Shown one piece after another: positions 17,149 through 24,532 of a DNA stretch of 36,570 nucleotides. Position numbers and translations under genes: made by a program. The notes under the pieces were generated by a model. It searched no databases and had not been told where the DNA came from. It saw nothing but the letters and a program-made list of their open reading frames with translations. Source of the stretch: Nitrosopumilus sp. H13 (GTDB lineage Archaea; Thermoproteota; Nitrososphaeria; Nitrososphaerales; Nitrosopumilaceae); NCBI GenBank assembly GCA_003724285.1, contig RHFB01000039.1:1-36570 (forward strand), written 5' to 3'. Position 1 is the stretch's first letter. The number at the start of each line of letters is the position of its first letter.

Positions 17149-17882
17149 GACGCCTTTTGTTCTAGCGGGGCCGGTTCCTCGGGCTTTTTTTGCGCCTTGT
17201 TGGCGTGAATCTCTACAAAGCTGATCTTTTCAAGCGTGGGGGCGAACTTGAACACGTCGGCCTGTATAAAGTGCTTTATTATCTGCAGGCCCTCTGCGCG
17301 CAGTATCGCTGCCGGGACTATGACGCTTACCTCGCCGCCCTTTACGTCAAAGGCGATCTCCTCGTCAGTTGTAGGGAACCTGTTTTTTAGTATCCCGTCT
17401 ATCTTGTCTTCAGGCGAGTCAAGCAGCTTTGTCACGTTTGCATCAAAGAGCATGGTCTTTCCGGCGTACCTGTGGTTGTAGTCTATCTGAACTCTTCCGG
17501 AACCGATGAAGCGGATTATTCCCTTTTTGTCGCCTATCTCGATGGTATCTCCGACTGTGACCTTTTCTGCGTCATCGCCGAGCTTTCTGATGGGAATCAT
17601 GCGGACCTGTTTTGGATCCCTCTGGCCAAACCCCTTGTCCGGCGTGACTTCGATCGTAATCTTTTCACCGACTGTCGCGCCTGCGAGCGCCTCGTCGAAT
17701 CCCCGCAGTACAGGATACGCCACTTCTCCTACGGAGACGAGCTTTGGCTGGTACCTTGTATCCGGATCGTGAATCGAGTGTTTTTTTGCATCCTCCTCTA
17801 TGGTGGTGTCAAACACCTCGCCTGTATCCTTTATCCGCGCCGTGTAATCAACTAGGATCAGCGAACCCTTCTCGAAAGTCAA
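17145..17882 (-). CDS. Long-type FKBP peptidyl-prolyl cis-trans isomerase
   Basis: The 245-residue protein has an N-terminal FKBP core (ILVDYTARIKDTGEVFDTT, GFDEALAGATVGEK) with the insert-in-flap domain typical of SlyD-like archaeal FKBPs. After VQIDYNHRYAGKTM a C-terminal extension of about 100 residues follows, as in large archaeal FKBPs. Predicted cytoplasmic folding helper or chaperone. TTG start at 17882, with a TATA box about 25 bases upstream. Its 3' end overlaps egsA by 4 bases. Confidence 0.92.
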   Translation of the reverse strand: MTFEKGSLILVDYTARIKDTGEVFDTTIEEDAKKHSIHDPDTRYQPKLVSVGEVAYPVLRGFDEALAGATVGEKITIEVTPDKGFGQRDPKQVRMIPIRKLGDDAEKVTVGDTIEIGDKKGIIRFIGSGRVQIDYNHRYAGKTMLFDANVTKLLDSPEDKIDGILKNRFPTTDEEIAFDVKGGEVSVIVPAAILRAEGLQIIKHFIQADVFKFAPTLEKISFVEIHANKAQKKPEEPAPLEQKAS

Positions 17883-17901
17883 TGTAATCGGTCTCGAATT
17901 T

Positions 17902-17913
17902 CCTTATATTAAG
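17902..17913 (-). promoter_or_regulatory. TATA box of the FKBP gene
   Basis: On the minus strand the sequence reads CTTAATATAAGG, 20-31 bases before the TTG start at 17882. This spacing predicts a leaderless or very short-leader mRNA. Confidence 0.6.
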
Positions 17914-17937
17914 TTAGGGCATTTTGAGGCGTCGGCA

Positions 17938-19083
17938 CTAGAGCGCCTTTAGCTTTTCCTCTGCGGTTTGCAGTCCGGCCCGGGCATCCGTGTCATATCC
18001 CATCATTGCCAGAGTCGACGAGATTGCAGAGATGGTTCTCATTACATGGTACGGGCTTACCTCGCCCATGCATCCCACGCGGAACACCTTTCCCTTTAGG
18101 TTGCCAAACCCTCCCGCAACTAGCACCTTGAATTTTTTTGCAAGCGTGTTGCGGAACGTCTTGTCCTCCAGCCCGTCAAGATAGTTGAGCGCCACGATTG
18201 ATATCGAGCGGTCCTCTTCTTTTGCAAACGGCGTCAGTCCTATGGCGCTAAGCCCGGAGTAGAGCGCATCAGAGCAGGTCTTGTGGCGCCTGAACACGTT
18301 CTCAAGTCCCTCCTCCAGCAGGATTGAGAGAGCTTCCCTGTATGCGTACAGGAGCGGCAGCGCGGGGGTAAAGGGCGTGTGTTTTGACTCTTCATAGTAT
18401 TTGAAGTACCTTGCCAGGTTAAAGTACATCGTGGCAGGCGGGTTCTCCATCATGTACTTTTTGGCCTTTGGGCTTACTGATATGGGGGAGATTCCGGGGG
18501 GTGCCGCAATGGCCTTTTGCGCGCCAGTCATGCATACGTCCACGTTCCACTTGTCTACCGGAAGCCGGGCGCCGCCAAGAAGCGACACAGAGTCGACTAT
18601 GTAAAACGCGTCGTTTCTAGACGTCAGATCAGATACCTTGTCAAGATAGTTTACCATCGTGCCAGTTGATGTCTCGTTGTGCACCACATAAAACGCCTTT
18701 ACGTCCTTGTTGTTGTCAAAGGCCTCCTTTACCTGATCAAAGGTGGCGTTCTGTCCGGGAGGGGTCTCGAGCTTGACTACGTTTGCCCCCTGTCCCTCGA
18801 TTAGCTGCGCGAGTCTGCTGCTGAACTCGCCGTTTACCGGAATTATTATCTTGTCGCCCTTTTTGACCAGGTTTATTACGCCTGCCTCGACTGCGCCGGT
18901 TCCTGATGCAGAGAGCGCTACAATGTCGTTTTGCGTCTCAAATACCTGCTGCGTTTTTGCTACCACGTCGGTGTACAGCTCTACAAAGTCGTCGCTGCGG
19001 TGGTTGATTATCGGGGCAAGCATGGCCCGCATCACCCTGTTGGGCACGTTTGTGGGGCCTGGAAGCATGGAGAGATATTCCAT
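17938..19083 (-). CDS. Class V aminotransferase (alanine/serine-glyoxylate type)
   Basis: The 381-residue PLP enzyme begins LPGPTNVPNRVMRAM, a signature of alanine-glyoxylate/serine-glyoxylate/serine-pyruvate aminotransferases. The Schiff-base lysine is in TGAQKAIAAPPG. Other family motifs are SASGTGAVEAG and YIVDSVSLLGG. Substrates cannot be fixed from sequence; the neighbours give no pathway hint. ATG at 19083 has a TATA box about 25 bases upstream. Confidence 0.9.
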   Translation of the reverse strand: MEYLSMLPGPTNVPNRVMRAMLAPIINHRSDDFVELYTDVVAKTQQVFETQNDIVALSASGTGAVEAGVINLVKKGDKIIIPVNGEFSSRLAQLIEGQGANVVKLETPPGQNATFDQVKEAFDNNKDVKAFYVVHNETSTGTMVNYLDKVSDLTSRNDAFYIVDSVSLLGGARLPVDKWNVDVCMTGAQKAIAAPPGISPISVSPKAKKYMMENPPATMYFNLARYFKYYEESKHTPFTPALPLLYAYREALSILLEEGLENVFRRHKTCSDALYSGLSAIGLTPFAKEEDRSISIVALNYLDGLEDKTFRNTLAKKFKVLVAGGFGNLKGKVFRVGCMGEVSPYHVMRTISAISSTLAMMGYDTDARAGLQTAEEKLKAL

Positions 19084-19103
19084 GCTTGTAGATGTAAGGC
19101 TGG

Positions 19104-19115
19104 GTTTATTTATAG
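19104..19115 (-). promoter_or_regulatory. TATA box of the class V aminotransferase gene
   Basis: The minus strand reads CTATAAATAAAC about 21-32 bases before the ATG at 19083. It lies at the 3' end of the nadM gene on the same strand, so the aminotransferase appears to have its own promoter inside the upstream gene. Confidence 0.65.
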
Positions 19116-19606
19116 AGATCCTTCAGGCGCTTGCTGGCACCAGCTTGGGACAGAAAATTTTTTGTCCCTTCTGGCACCAGGTCTTCCCACCTGCCTCCTG
19201 TCCTGATGAGATTGCGTATGTTGGTTCCAGAGAGATCGTCTCTTTGCAGGAACGAGATCGGAACCACCCGGACAGAGCGCCTCGAGTAGAGGTGGCCTGT
19301 CATCTCGTCATTTGAAAAGACAATGCCAAACTCCGGCACTATGGAATCTATCTTTTTGATCCACTCTTCATGGCTGCCCGTGTCCGGAATGTTATAGATT
19401 GAGATTCTCCTGCTTGTATGGTCGTCAACTGATGACGTGATCATCTGTCTGCGCTCGTCTGCAGAAAACGGGTTGTCTGCGTTTGCAGGCATGTTGGAGC
19501 TCCCAAGTCCCACCCACAGCTTTTCAGACTGCAAGAGCGCAAGGCGGAGTGCCTCCAGGTGCCCCAGATGGAATGGCTGGAATCTTCCCACTAGCAGGCC
19601 GTTCAT
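19106..19606 (-). CDS. nadM: Nicotinamide-nucleotide adenylyltransferase (archaeal NadM)
   Basis: Transfers AMP from ATP to NMN to make NAD+. The 166-residue length is normal for archaeal NadM. It has the nucleotidyltransferase signature GRFQPFHLGHLEA (residues 7-19, with the HxGH motif) and the C-terminal SGTNIRNLI, corresponding to the ISSTxIR motif. NPFSADERRQMI is also typical. Divergent from rtcA with a 61-base A+T-rich gap. Confidence 0.95.
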   Translation of the reverse strand: MNGLLVGRFQPFHLGHLEALRLALLQSEKLWVGLGSSNMPANADNPFSADERRQMITSSVDDHTSRRISIYNIPDTGSHEEWIKKIDSIVPEFGIVFSNDEMTGHLYSRRSVRVVPISFLQRDDLSGTNIRNLIRTGGRWEDLVPEGTKNFLSQAGASKRLKDLYK

Positions 19607-19667
19607 GCAGAGTCTCTGTAATCCTTTTTTAAAAAACTATCATAAAGAGCCAGAGGCAGGACTGGTC

Positions 19668-20684
19668 ATGTATCTGGAGATTGACGGTGGATACGGGGAG
19701 GGGGGAGGTCAGATGGTACGATCCGGGCTTGCGCTCTCGTGCATTACGGGACGGCCTGTACGCATCTTCAACATAAGGAAAAACAGGAGGATTCCAGGAC
19801 TCGGGGCGCAACATGTCACGACTGCAAGAATCCTGCAAAAGATGTCAGGCGCCCGGGTTGAAGGGGCAGAGAAGGGATCTACTGAGATCAGGTTTGCCCC
19901 CGGAGACGTGACGGATCTAGAGACGAGCGAGGAGATTGGAACCGCCGGTAGCATCTCGCTTGTGCTGCAGGTGGCGATTCTGGCAGCTGCCGCGTCCAAA
20001 AGGAGGCTCAAGTGTACAATCAGTGGAGGCACGGACGTACCGTGGAGTCCGACCATCAACTATACCAGGTACGTGCTGGGCGCCGCATATGCCAGAATGG
20101 GAATGCATTTTTCAGTCGATGTACACAGGCGCGGCTACTATCCAAAAGGAGGGGGAAGCGCCACCCTGAGTGTGAATCCGTCAAGTCTGAGACCTGCATC
20201 GTTTTCCAAGAGAGACAGCAACGTCAGGCTGGTCTGTACGTATTCCAAGATGCAAGCAGACGAGATCGAGGCGCAGGTGGGAAGGATTCAAGACGAGCTG
20301 TCAGGTGGTGGCGTCACTGTTGATTCTGAGATACGGCGCCAGGACGCGGCAGACCCGGGGGCGTCATTGCTGGCGTATGGAGCGGGGAAGGACTCTGTCA
20401 TCGGGGCAGATGCGCTCTTTGACAAGAAGATGCGCTCGTTTGATCTTGACACGGACTGTCTTGTGTGTTCGCCGGGCGTGGATGCAAATCTGGCAGACAT
20501 GTTGGTGGTTCCTGCAAGTCTGTGCGGGGCAAAGACGACGTTCCGTATCCGGGAGATCACAAGGCACCTTGAGACAAACCTGTATGTCGCATCCAAGATC
20601 ACAGGCTGCAGATACGGGATAGGTAAAATAGATGACGGCTTTGAGGTTATAGTGGAGGGTGTCTCACACGCCGGCATCAAGTAA
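19668..20684 (+). CDS. rtcA: RNA 3'-terminal phosphate cyclase
   Basis: Converts RNA 3'-phosphate to a 2',3'-cyclic phosphate through an enzyme-AMP intermediate. The product (338 aa) begins LEIDGGYGEGGGQMVR, the family signature, and has RIPGLGAQHVTTA and GGTDVPWSPTINY. A C-terminal RHLETNLYVASK probably contains the nucleophilic His. The open frame extends much further upstream, but ATG at 19668 matches the family start and avoids overlapping nadM. No rtcB lies nearby. Confidence 0.93.
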   Translation: MYLEIDGGYGEGGGQMVRSGLALSCITGRPVRIFNIRKNRRIPGLGAQHVTTARILQKMSGARVEGAEKGSTEIRFAPGDVTDLETSEEIGTAGSISLVLQVAILAAAASKRRLKCTISGGTDVPWSPTINYTRYVLGAAYARMGMHFSVDVHRRGYYPKGGGSATLSVNPSSLRPASFSKRDSNVRLVCTYSKMQADEIEAQVGRIQDELSGGGVTVDSEIRRQDAADPGASLLAYGAGKDSVIGADALFDKKMRSFDLDTDCLVCSPGVDANLADMLVVPASLCGAKTTFRIREITRHLETNLYVASKITGCRYGIGKIDDGFEVIVEGVSHAGIK

Positions 20685-21161
20685 CGCGGCAAAGAACAGT
20701 ATTGTTATGGATAGAACCACGGTCGTCTCTCCCAGAATTATGATCTTTTTTCGCAGTCTCTGAAGCTGGGCCTCGGGCATCTGCCCGGACATGATCTGCT
20801 CTTCCACATCCCTGCGGATTACCCTCACATGTATGGCATACGTGACTGCAAGCGCCGCCACCAGCACCACCTTGACTAGCAGGAACGTCCCGTAGCTTGT
20901 AGCTATGAGAAGCTCCGGCCTGCCAAGCAGCATGTGCGAGTTGTAAAGCCCGGTCGCCATCAGTATTACGAGTGACGGGACTGCGATCATGTTAAAGCGC
21001 CTTCCGACGCGGATCATCATCTGCATTCTTTGTGCCACAGAGTCCGTCATCGTCTTTAGGAGCGGGGAGAAGACGATTCCGATGAATATCGAGCCGCCGA
21101 CCCAGATCGCCGCCGAGATCAGATGAATCCAGGTGAGTATCGCCTGTTCAATAGCCGTCAT
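20664..21161 (-). CDS. CopD-like multi-pass membrane protein
   Basis: The 165-residue protein has four predicted membrane helices (about 5-27, 45-67, 75-97 and 135-158). The first contains WIHLISAAIWVGGS, the phrase typical of CopD-family copper-resistance or related haem/copper membrane proteins. Ligand residues seen are His in WIH and later His in YNSH. Function in copper handling is plausible for a copper-dependent ammonia oxidiser but not shown. ATG at 21161 is preferred over an upstream extension of 15 residues. Overlaps the rtcA 3' end by 21 bases. Confidence 0.75.
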   Translation of the reverse strand: MTAIEQAILTWIHLISAAIWVGGSIFIGIVFSPLLKTMTDSVAQRMQMMIRVGRRFNMIAVPSLVILMATGLYNSHMLLGRPELLIATSYGTFLLVKVVLVAALAVTYAIHVRVIRRDVEEQIMSGQMPEAQLQRLRKKIIILGETTVVLSITILFFAALLDAGV

Positions 21162-21241
21162 GATATGATGACGGGGATCAAATATTATGTATTTGTATCC
21201 TGACAACCTTTTTTAGTTGTGCCTGATCCGATAGCGTTGAA

Positions 21242-21736
21242 GTGCCTCTTCAAAGCAAGACTACCGTGTATGCAGCTCTGGCAGGGACTCTTGCCCTGAT
21301 GGGAGGGATTGTGTACTATGCCAGCCTTGACAACGTGGATCTCGAGCAGGTGGAGATCGAGCTGGCAGGCGTGGAGCTTGGGGACGTCAACACGATAAGC
21401 GGGCAGGCAAAGTTTGACATTACGTTTCTAGTAAGGAACCCAAGCGACAAGACGTTTACCGTCTCGCTGATCACATACCAGCTGTACGGGGACGGCGAGC
21501 TGCTCGGCTCCGGGCAGTACTCGACGGCAGACATTGCGCTTCCGGGGCGGGCCGTGTTCTACTCTGGCGCCGAGGTGCCTCTCAAGAACATGTTCGTGCT
21601 AGACAAGACAGAGGCCAATGCTAGGATATACGAGGATGCCATAGAGGGCAGGATTGGCAGCTTTTCAGCAGAGGGCATAATCACAGCAGAGTCGTCGTGG
21701 AGCGTCATTGAAAAGGAGTTCGGCAGTGGTATTTGA
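21242..21736 (+). CDS. LEA14/WHy-domain membrane-anchored protein
   Basis: The 164-residue product has one N-terminal membrane anchor (about residues 8-27) and a beta-sandwich of the LEA14/WHy type, with FDITFLVRNPSDKTFTVS and LITYQLYGDGELLGSG. Such domains are linked with stress proteins and envelope biogenesis, but their molecular role is unclear. The GTG start (21242) sits at the promoter-proximal end of the sense strand. A second protein of the same plan is encoded at 33580-34029. Confidence 0.75.
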   Translation: MPLQSKTTVYAALAGTLALMGGIVYYASLDNVDLEQVEIELAGVELGDVNTISGQAKFDITFLVRNPSDKTFTVSLITYQLYGDGELLGSGQYSTADIALPGRAVFYSGAEVPLKNMFVLDKTEANARIYEDAIEGRIGSFSAEGIITAESSWSVIEKEFGSGI

Positions 21737-21738
21737 AA

Positions 21739-21815
21739 TGGTGGGCCGAGAGAGATTCGAACTCACGATCACCGCCGTGTCGAGGCGGTATCCTAACCAG
21801 CTAGACTACCGGCCC
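21739..21815 (-). tRNA. tRNA-Val(GAC) with unusual C33, CCA encoded
   Basis: Minus-strand cloverleaf with acceptor GGGCCGG/TCGGCCC, D-arm GTCT/GGAT, anticodon stem CCGCC/GGCGG, T-arm GTGAG/CTCTC and an encoded A73-CCA. The seven-base anticodon loop is TCGACAC, so the bases at 34-36 are GAC (valine); A73 also fits valine. Two oddities: position 33 is C where U is nearly universal, and positions 50 and 64 are both T, a mismatch. The isotype is therefore less certain than the tRNA call. A TTAATAAT TATA-like stretch lies about 25 bases upstream (near 21840). Confidence 0.8.
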
Positions 21816-21868
21816 ATTAAAGGGCAGACAGCCAGCGGGATTATTAACGTTTAACAGGAGAGACGGGC

Positions 21869-22576
21869 ATGACGGACTTTACAGACGGGGAAAAGAGGGG
21901 TTTCTACAAGGCGATCTATTCCAGGCGGGATGTAAGAAGCAGGTTTGCCTCCAGGCCCATAAAAGAGGAGACCCTTGTCAGGATTCTGCATGCGGCACAC
22001 CATGCCCCGTCGGTGGGTTTTTCCCAGCCGTGGAACTTTGTCCTGATAAAGGATGCAGGTACAAGAAGGAGGATAAAGGAGTCGTTTGAGGAGGAGAGGC
22101 TTGTCTCCTCAAGGCTGGTAGAGGAGCCGAGGAGATCAAAGTATCTGTCACTAAAGCTTGAGGGAATACAGGAATCTGCGGTAAATATCTGCGTGACGTA
22201 TGATCCTACAAAGTTCGGCCCGTTTGTGATCGGCAGGACGAGCATTCCCGATGCCGGACTGTACAGTGTGTGCTGTGCTATACAGAACATGTGGCTGGCC
22301 GCAAGGACAGAAGGGATAGGGCTTGGCTGGGTCAGCATACTCTCAAACAAGGTCCTAAGGGAGACTCTGGGGCTGCCAGAGCACGTTGTGCCTGTAGCGT
22401 ACCTGTGTCTGGGACACGTAGACGAGTTTGCCGAAAAGCCGGATCTGGAGGCTGCCGGCTGGTTGCAGAGGCTTGATCTTGCAGATGTCGTGTATTTTGA
22501 GAGATGGGACGGCAGAAATGACGGGAGCTGGGGCGTGACTGAGGAGATGCTCAGGGAAGGGCTTGATTACGCTTAA
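21869..22576 (+). CDS. bluB: 5,6-dimethylbenzimidazole synthase (BluB)
   Basis: Oxygen-dependent FMN enzyme of the nitroreductase fold that fragments FMNH2 to 5,6-dimethylbenzimidazole, the lower ligand of cobalamin. The 235-residue product has YSRRDVRSRF near the start, HHAPSVGFSQPWNFV, GIGLGWVSIL, and the C-terminal LGHVDEFAEKPDLEAAGW, all typical of BluB rather than generic nitroreductases. With cobJ at 29.2 kb this supports cobalamin synthesis. Confidence 0.88.
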   Translation: MTDFTDGEKRGFYKAIYSRRDVRSRFASRPIKEETLVRILHAAHHAPSVGFSQPWNFVLIKDAGTRRRIKESFEEERLVSSRLVEEPRRSKYLSLKLEGIQESAVNICVTYDPTKFGPFVIGRTSIPDAGLYSVCCAIQNMWLAARTEGIGLGWVSILSNKVLRETLGLPEHVVPVAYLCLGHVDEFAEKPDLEAAGWLQRLDLADVVYFERWDGRNDGSWGVTEEMLREGLDYA

Positions 22577-22580
22577 ATAA
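22572..22580 (+). promoter_or_regulatory. TATA box of tRNA-Arg
   Basis: CTTAAATAA lies 22-30 bases before the tRNA 5' end at 22602, overlapping the bluB stop region. It fits an archaeal tRNA promoter. Confidence 0.55.
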
Positions 22581-22601
22581 TTAGCAATAATTTTTTTCGC
22601 T

Positions 22602-22693
22602 GGGCTTGTGGCGCAGAGTCATTTGACGCGAAATATGGATAGCGTGGTAGCCTCCTAAGTTACAGGTCGAGGGATCGAAGCCCTCCAAGCCCG
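22602..22693 (+). tRNA. tRNA-Arg(CCU) with a 17-base intron in the D-loop
   Basis: Acceptor GGGCTTG/CAAGCCC, D-stem GCGC/GCGT, anticodon arm GTAGC-CTCCTAA-GTTAC (anticodon CCT), T-arm GAGGG/CCCTC and discriminator G. The D-loop is 27 bases instead of about 10. Removing 22617-22633 leaves a normal loop, AGTATGGATA. Around that segment a bulge-helix-bulge-like fold can be drawn: exon GCGC with intron GCGA (three Watson-Crick pairs), bulges AGA and AAT, and an inner GTC/GAC hairpin. No CCA is encoded. The intron position is inferred from structure. Confidence 0.88.
22617..22633 (+). other. Predicted non-canonical intron in tRNA-Arg(CCU)
   Basis: The 17 bases AGTCATTTGACGCGAAA interrupt the D-loop. 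Cuts after AG (22616) and after the third A (22633) would fall at the second base of each three-base bulge, as splicing endonuclease requires. The central helix is weak (one G-A mismatch) and no outer helix is obvious, so this would be a relaxed motif. Confidence 0.6.
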
Positions 22694-22848
22694 CTTGTGC
22701 CGAAAAATGGCAAGTCCAAACTGCCTGAGATCCCGGCTTGACATGATCTTGTCTCCTGCCAGAACACGGCCCCAAGCGCCACAGACCCGCCGGTACGGAC
22801 AGCGGCAACTGCACAACGCTAAAAACACGGCGCATGCAGACACTATGC

Positions 22849-23346
22849 ATGAGCAAGCCCGGAAACGCCTGGAGAAAGGTCCATGGCAGGATTACCAAAA
22901 GACCGACAAACTTTTCATGGCTCATTGACAAAAGACTCGCAGGATCCGGGATGCCCACGAGTCCTGACGAGCTTGACTGGGTCGTGTCTCAGGGGGTAAA
23001 GTCCATTGTTACCATGACCGAGGATCCGCTTCCTGCCAGCTGGACAAGGGATATCGGTTACCTGCACGTGCCAACCCAGGATCTTACGGCGCCAGACATG
23101 GATAAGATAGACTCTGCAGTCGACTTTGTCCACGGACAAATTGAGGACGGCAGGGCAGTCATGGTGCACTGTGCCGCGGGAATGGGGCGGGCAGGTACGA
23201 TTCTTGCATGCTATTTTGTGAAATACAAAAAACTCTCCGCAGATGACGCAATCAAAAAAATCCGCGACGAGCGGCCCGGCTCGATACAGTCACAAGTGCA
23301 GGAGATGGCAGTCGGGTTCTATGAAAAGCACCTAGGACATCTCTGA
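22849..23346 (+). CDS. Dual-specificity/tyrosine protein phosphatase
   Basis: The 165-residue protein has the cysteine phosphatase loop HCAAGMGRAGT (residues 107-117; nucleophile Cys108, Arg114). A general-acid Asp lies probably in PTQDLTAPD (about 78-82). The size fits a compact dual-specificity phosphatase. It could act on phosphoproteins or phosphorylated small molecules. ATG at 22849 is preferred; an upstream ATG at 22834 adds five residues. Its 3' end overlaps the convergent microprotein by 15 bases. Confidence 0.87.
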   Translation: MSKPGNAWRKVHGRITKRPTNFSWLIDKRLAGSGMPTSPDELDWVVSQGVKSIVTMTEDPLPASWTRDIGYLHVPTQDLTAPDMDKIDSAVDFVHGQIEDGRAVMVHCAAGMGRAGTILACYFVKYKKLSADDAIKKIRDERPGSIQSQVQEMAVGFYEKHLGHL

Positions 23347-23478
23347 TACAAGCTTGCCGTCTACCAGTCTTATCTTCAGAGTCTTGTTCTCCTGGAAGAA
23401 CAGGGTCAGTCCTCCCTCCGAGTCCGGATCCTCCACCTTTACGAGCTCTGACATCTTGATTGAATCAAACTTTCCCAT
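23332..23478 (-). CDS. Microprotein B of a tandem paralogous pair (48 aa)
   Basis: A 48-residue ORF begins MGKFDSIKMSEL, with VKVEDPDSEGGLTL and ending near VDGKLVSEMS. It aligns without gaps to the 50-residue protein directly upstream: both have M-x-K-(Y/F)-D, then PD-x-EGG-(I/L)-T, F, (D/E)-N, and VDGK. It starts 6 bases after the upstream stop, so the two form an operon. No family or function recognised. Predicted small beta-hairpin fold. Confidence 0.7.
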   Translation of the reverse strand: MGKFDSIKMSELVKVEDPDSEGGLTLFFQENKTLKIRLVDGKLVSEMS

Positions 23479-23484
23479 CCCTGC

Positions 23485-23637
23485 TCACTCCGGAATGGAC
23501 ACCGTCTCAATCTTGCCATCCACTGCCTTGACGAACATGAATCTGTTGTCCTTGAAGATAAAGGTGATTCCTCCCTCCTTGTCCGGCTCTTCCACCTCTA
23601 GTATCGGCTGTCCCAGCAGGCCATCGTATTTTGCCAT
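23485..23637 (-). CDS. Microprotein A of a tandem paralogous pair (50 aa)
   Basis: A 50-residue ORF begins MAKYDGLLGQPIL, with EEPDKEGGITFIF and ending VDGKIETVSIPE. It has a good TATA box 22-30 bases before its ATG and a close paralogue downstream, both arguing that it is a real gene. Acidic, no membrane segment, no cysteines. Function unknown; I know of no domain that matches. Confidence 0.7.
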   Translation of the reverse strand: MAKYDGLLGQPILEVEEPDKEGGITFIFKDNRFMFVKAVDGKIETVSIPE

Positions 23638-23658
23638 GATAGTTCCACCAAAAAGTTC

Positions 23659-23667
23659 CTTATATCC
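23659..23667 (-). promoter_or_regulatory. TATA box of the microprotein pair
   Basis: On the minus strand GGATATAAG lies 22-30 bases before the ATG at 23637, predicting a leaderless transcript. It sits in the 30-base gap after the upstream gene on the same strand. Confidence 0.6.
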
Positions 23668-24204
23668 CTAATTGACTGTGATTTCTAGCTCGCCAGAACC
23701 GTTCTTGACGCTTCCAGCCTCCGTATAGTCGTGTTTTTGCCATGATGCAAACGTCTCTGCCACTACCTTGTGCCTGCCACTCCCAAGATCCGACGCGCCA
23801 AATACAAACCGCTCATCAAAGTCAAACAGCTCCTGCCTTACCTCCTCCTCTGAGAGCCTGATGAACGGTTCAAAGTTCTTTGCCACCTGGACCCATACCC
23901 TCTTCTCTTTCATCGGGTTGACCAGCTTGGGATTCCTAGTCCAAAATATCGATGCCTTTCTGTACGTGTCGACGGTCCTGCCCATCTCTTTTTTTCTAAA
24001 GCCGCCAGATGTCAGCTTTACGCCGTACTTTATCTTGAAGGATACGTCATTGGAGCCGTACGCCTTTGTCCAGTTCTCCTCGGTGAATGCATCCCTGAGA
24101 CCGCCCTCTATGGCGAACCTGACGTTTACCTCTACGTTCTCATCCGGGGCGTATTCAGGCTTGGAGCTTGCAAGCCTGATCTCTGAAATTCTGCTCTCAG
24201 CCAT
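23668..24204 (-). CDS. Conserved-looking protein of unknown function
   Basis: The 178-residue product lacks a signal peptide or membrane segment. It is rich in alternating charged and hydrophobic residues, suggesting a beta-rich fold (PDENVEVNVRFAIEGG, VSFKIKYGVKL, VWVQVAKNFEPFIRL). A C-terminal segment with GSGRHKVVAETFASW and GELEITVN looks like the last strands of an Ig-like sandwich. I recognise no family. Divergent from rpoL. Confidence 0.65.
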   Translation of the reverse strand: MAESRISEIRLASSKPEYAPDENVEVNVRFAIEGGLRDAFTEENWTKAYGSNDVSFKIKYGVKLTSGGFRKKEMGRTVDTYRKASIFWTRNPKLVNPMKEKRVWVQVAKNFEPFIRLSEEEVRQELFDFDERFVFGASDLGSGRHKVVAETFASWQKHDYTEAGSVKNGSGELEITVN

Positions 24205-24218
24205 GATTGTTCATAATG

Positions 24219-24227
24219 ATTTATATC
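24219..24227 (+). promoter_or_regulatory. TATA box of rpoL
   Basis: ATTTATATC lies 26-34 bases before the ATG at 24253. The same A+T stretch could also serve the divergent gene at 24204, but the spacing is better for rpoL. Confidence 0.5.
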
Positions 24228-24252
24228 TACAATATGTGCTTTTACCGAATAC

Positions 24253-24531
24253 ATGCAAGCCAAAGTGATTACCTCCGGGACAAAGGAGATCAGCCTCTCA
24301 ATCAAAGAGACCGACATTGGAATCTTGTACATCATCCAGCACGAGCTCCTAAAGGAGTCAAATATTGATTTTGCAGGTGTCATCATAAAGCACCCGCTTA
24401 CCAACGAGTGCTGGATGAGAATCAACTCGAGCACAAAGCCGATTGCAGCAATCAAAAAGTCGACTGATTCGGCCATAAAGATAGCAGAGGATTTTAAAAA
24501 GCTATTCCACTCAAAAATCAAGGTAGACTAG
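24253..24531 (+). CDS. rpoL: RNA polymerase subunit L (Rpb11-like)
   Basis: Small assembly subunit that pairs with RpoD (Rpb3-like) in archaeal RNA polymerase. The 92-residue product has the family features ISLSIKETDIGILYIIQHELL and FAGVIIKHPLTNECWMRI, equivalent to the Rpb11 motif with the HPL phrase. Length is normal. It is 1 base upstream of the TFS gene. Confidence 0.93.
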   Translation: MQAKVITSGTKEISLSIKETDIGILYIIQHELLKESNIDFAGVIIKHPLTNECWMRINSSTKPIAAIKKSTDSAIKIAEDFKKLFHSKIKVD

Positions 24532-24532
24532 A

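Noticed and set aside
19437-19667. N-terminal extension of rtcA
   Set aside because: It is the open complement of nadM; the family N-terminus starts at ATG 19668.
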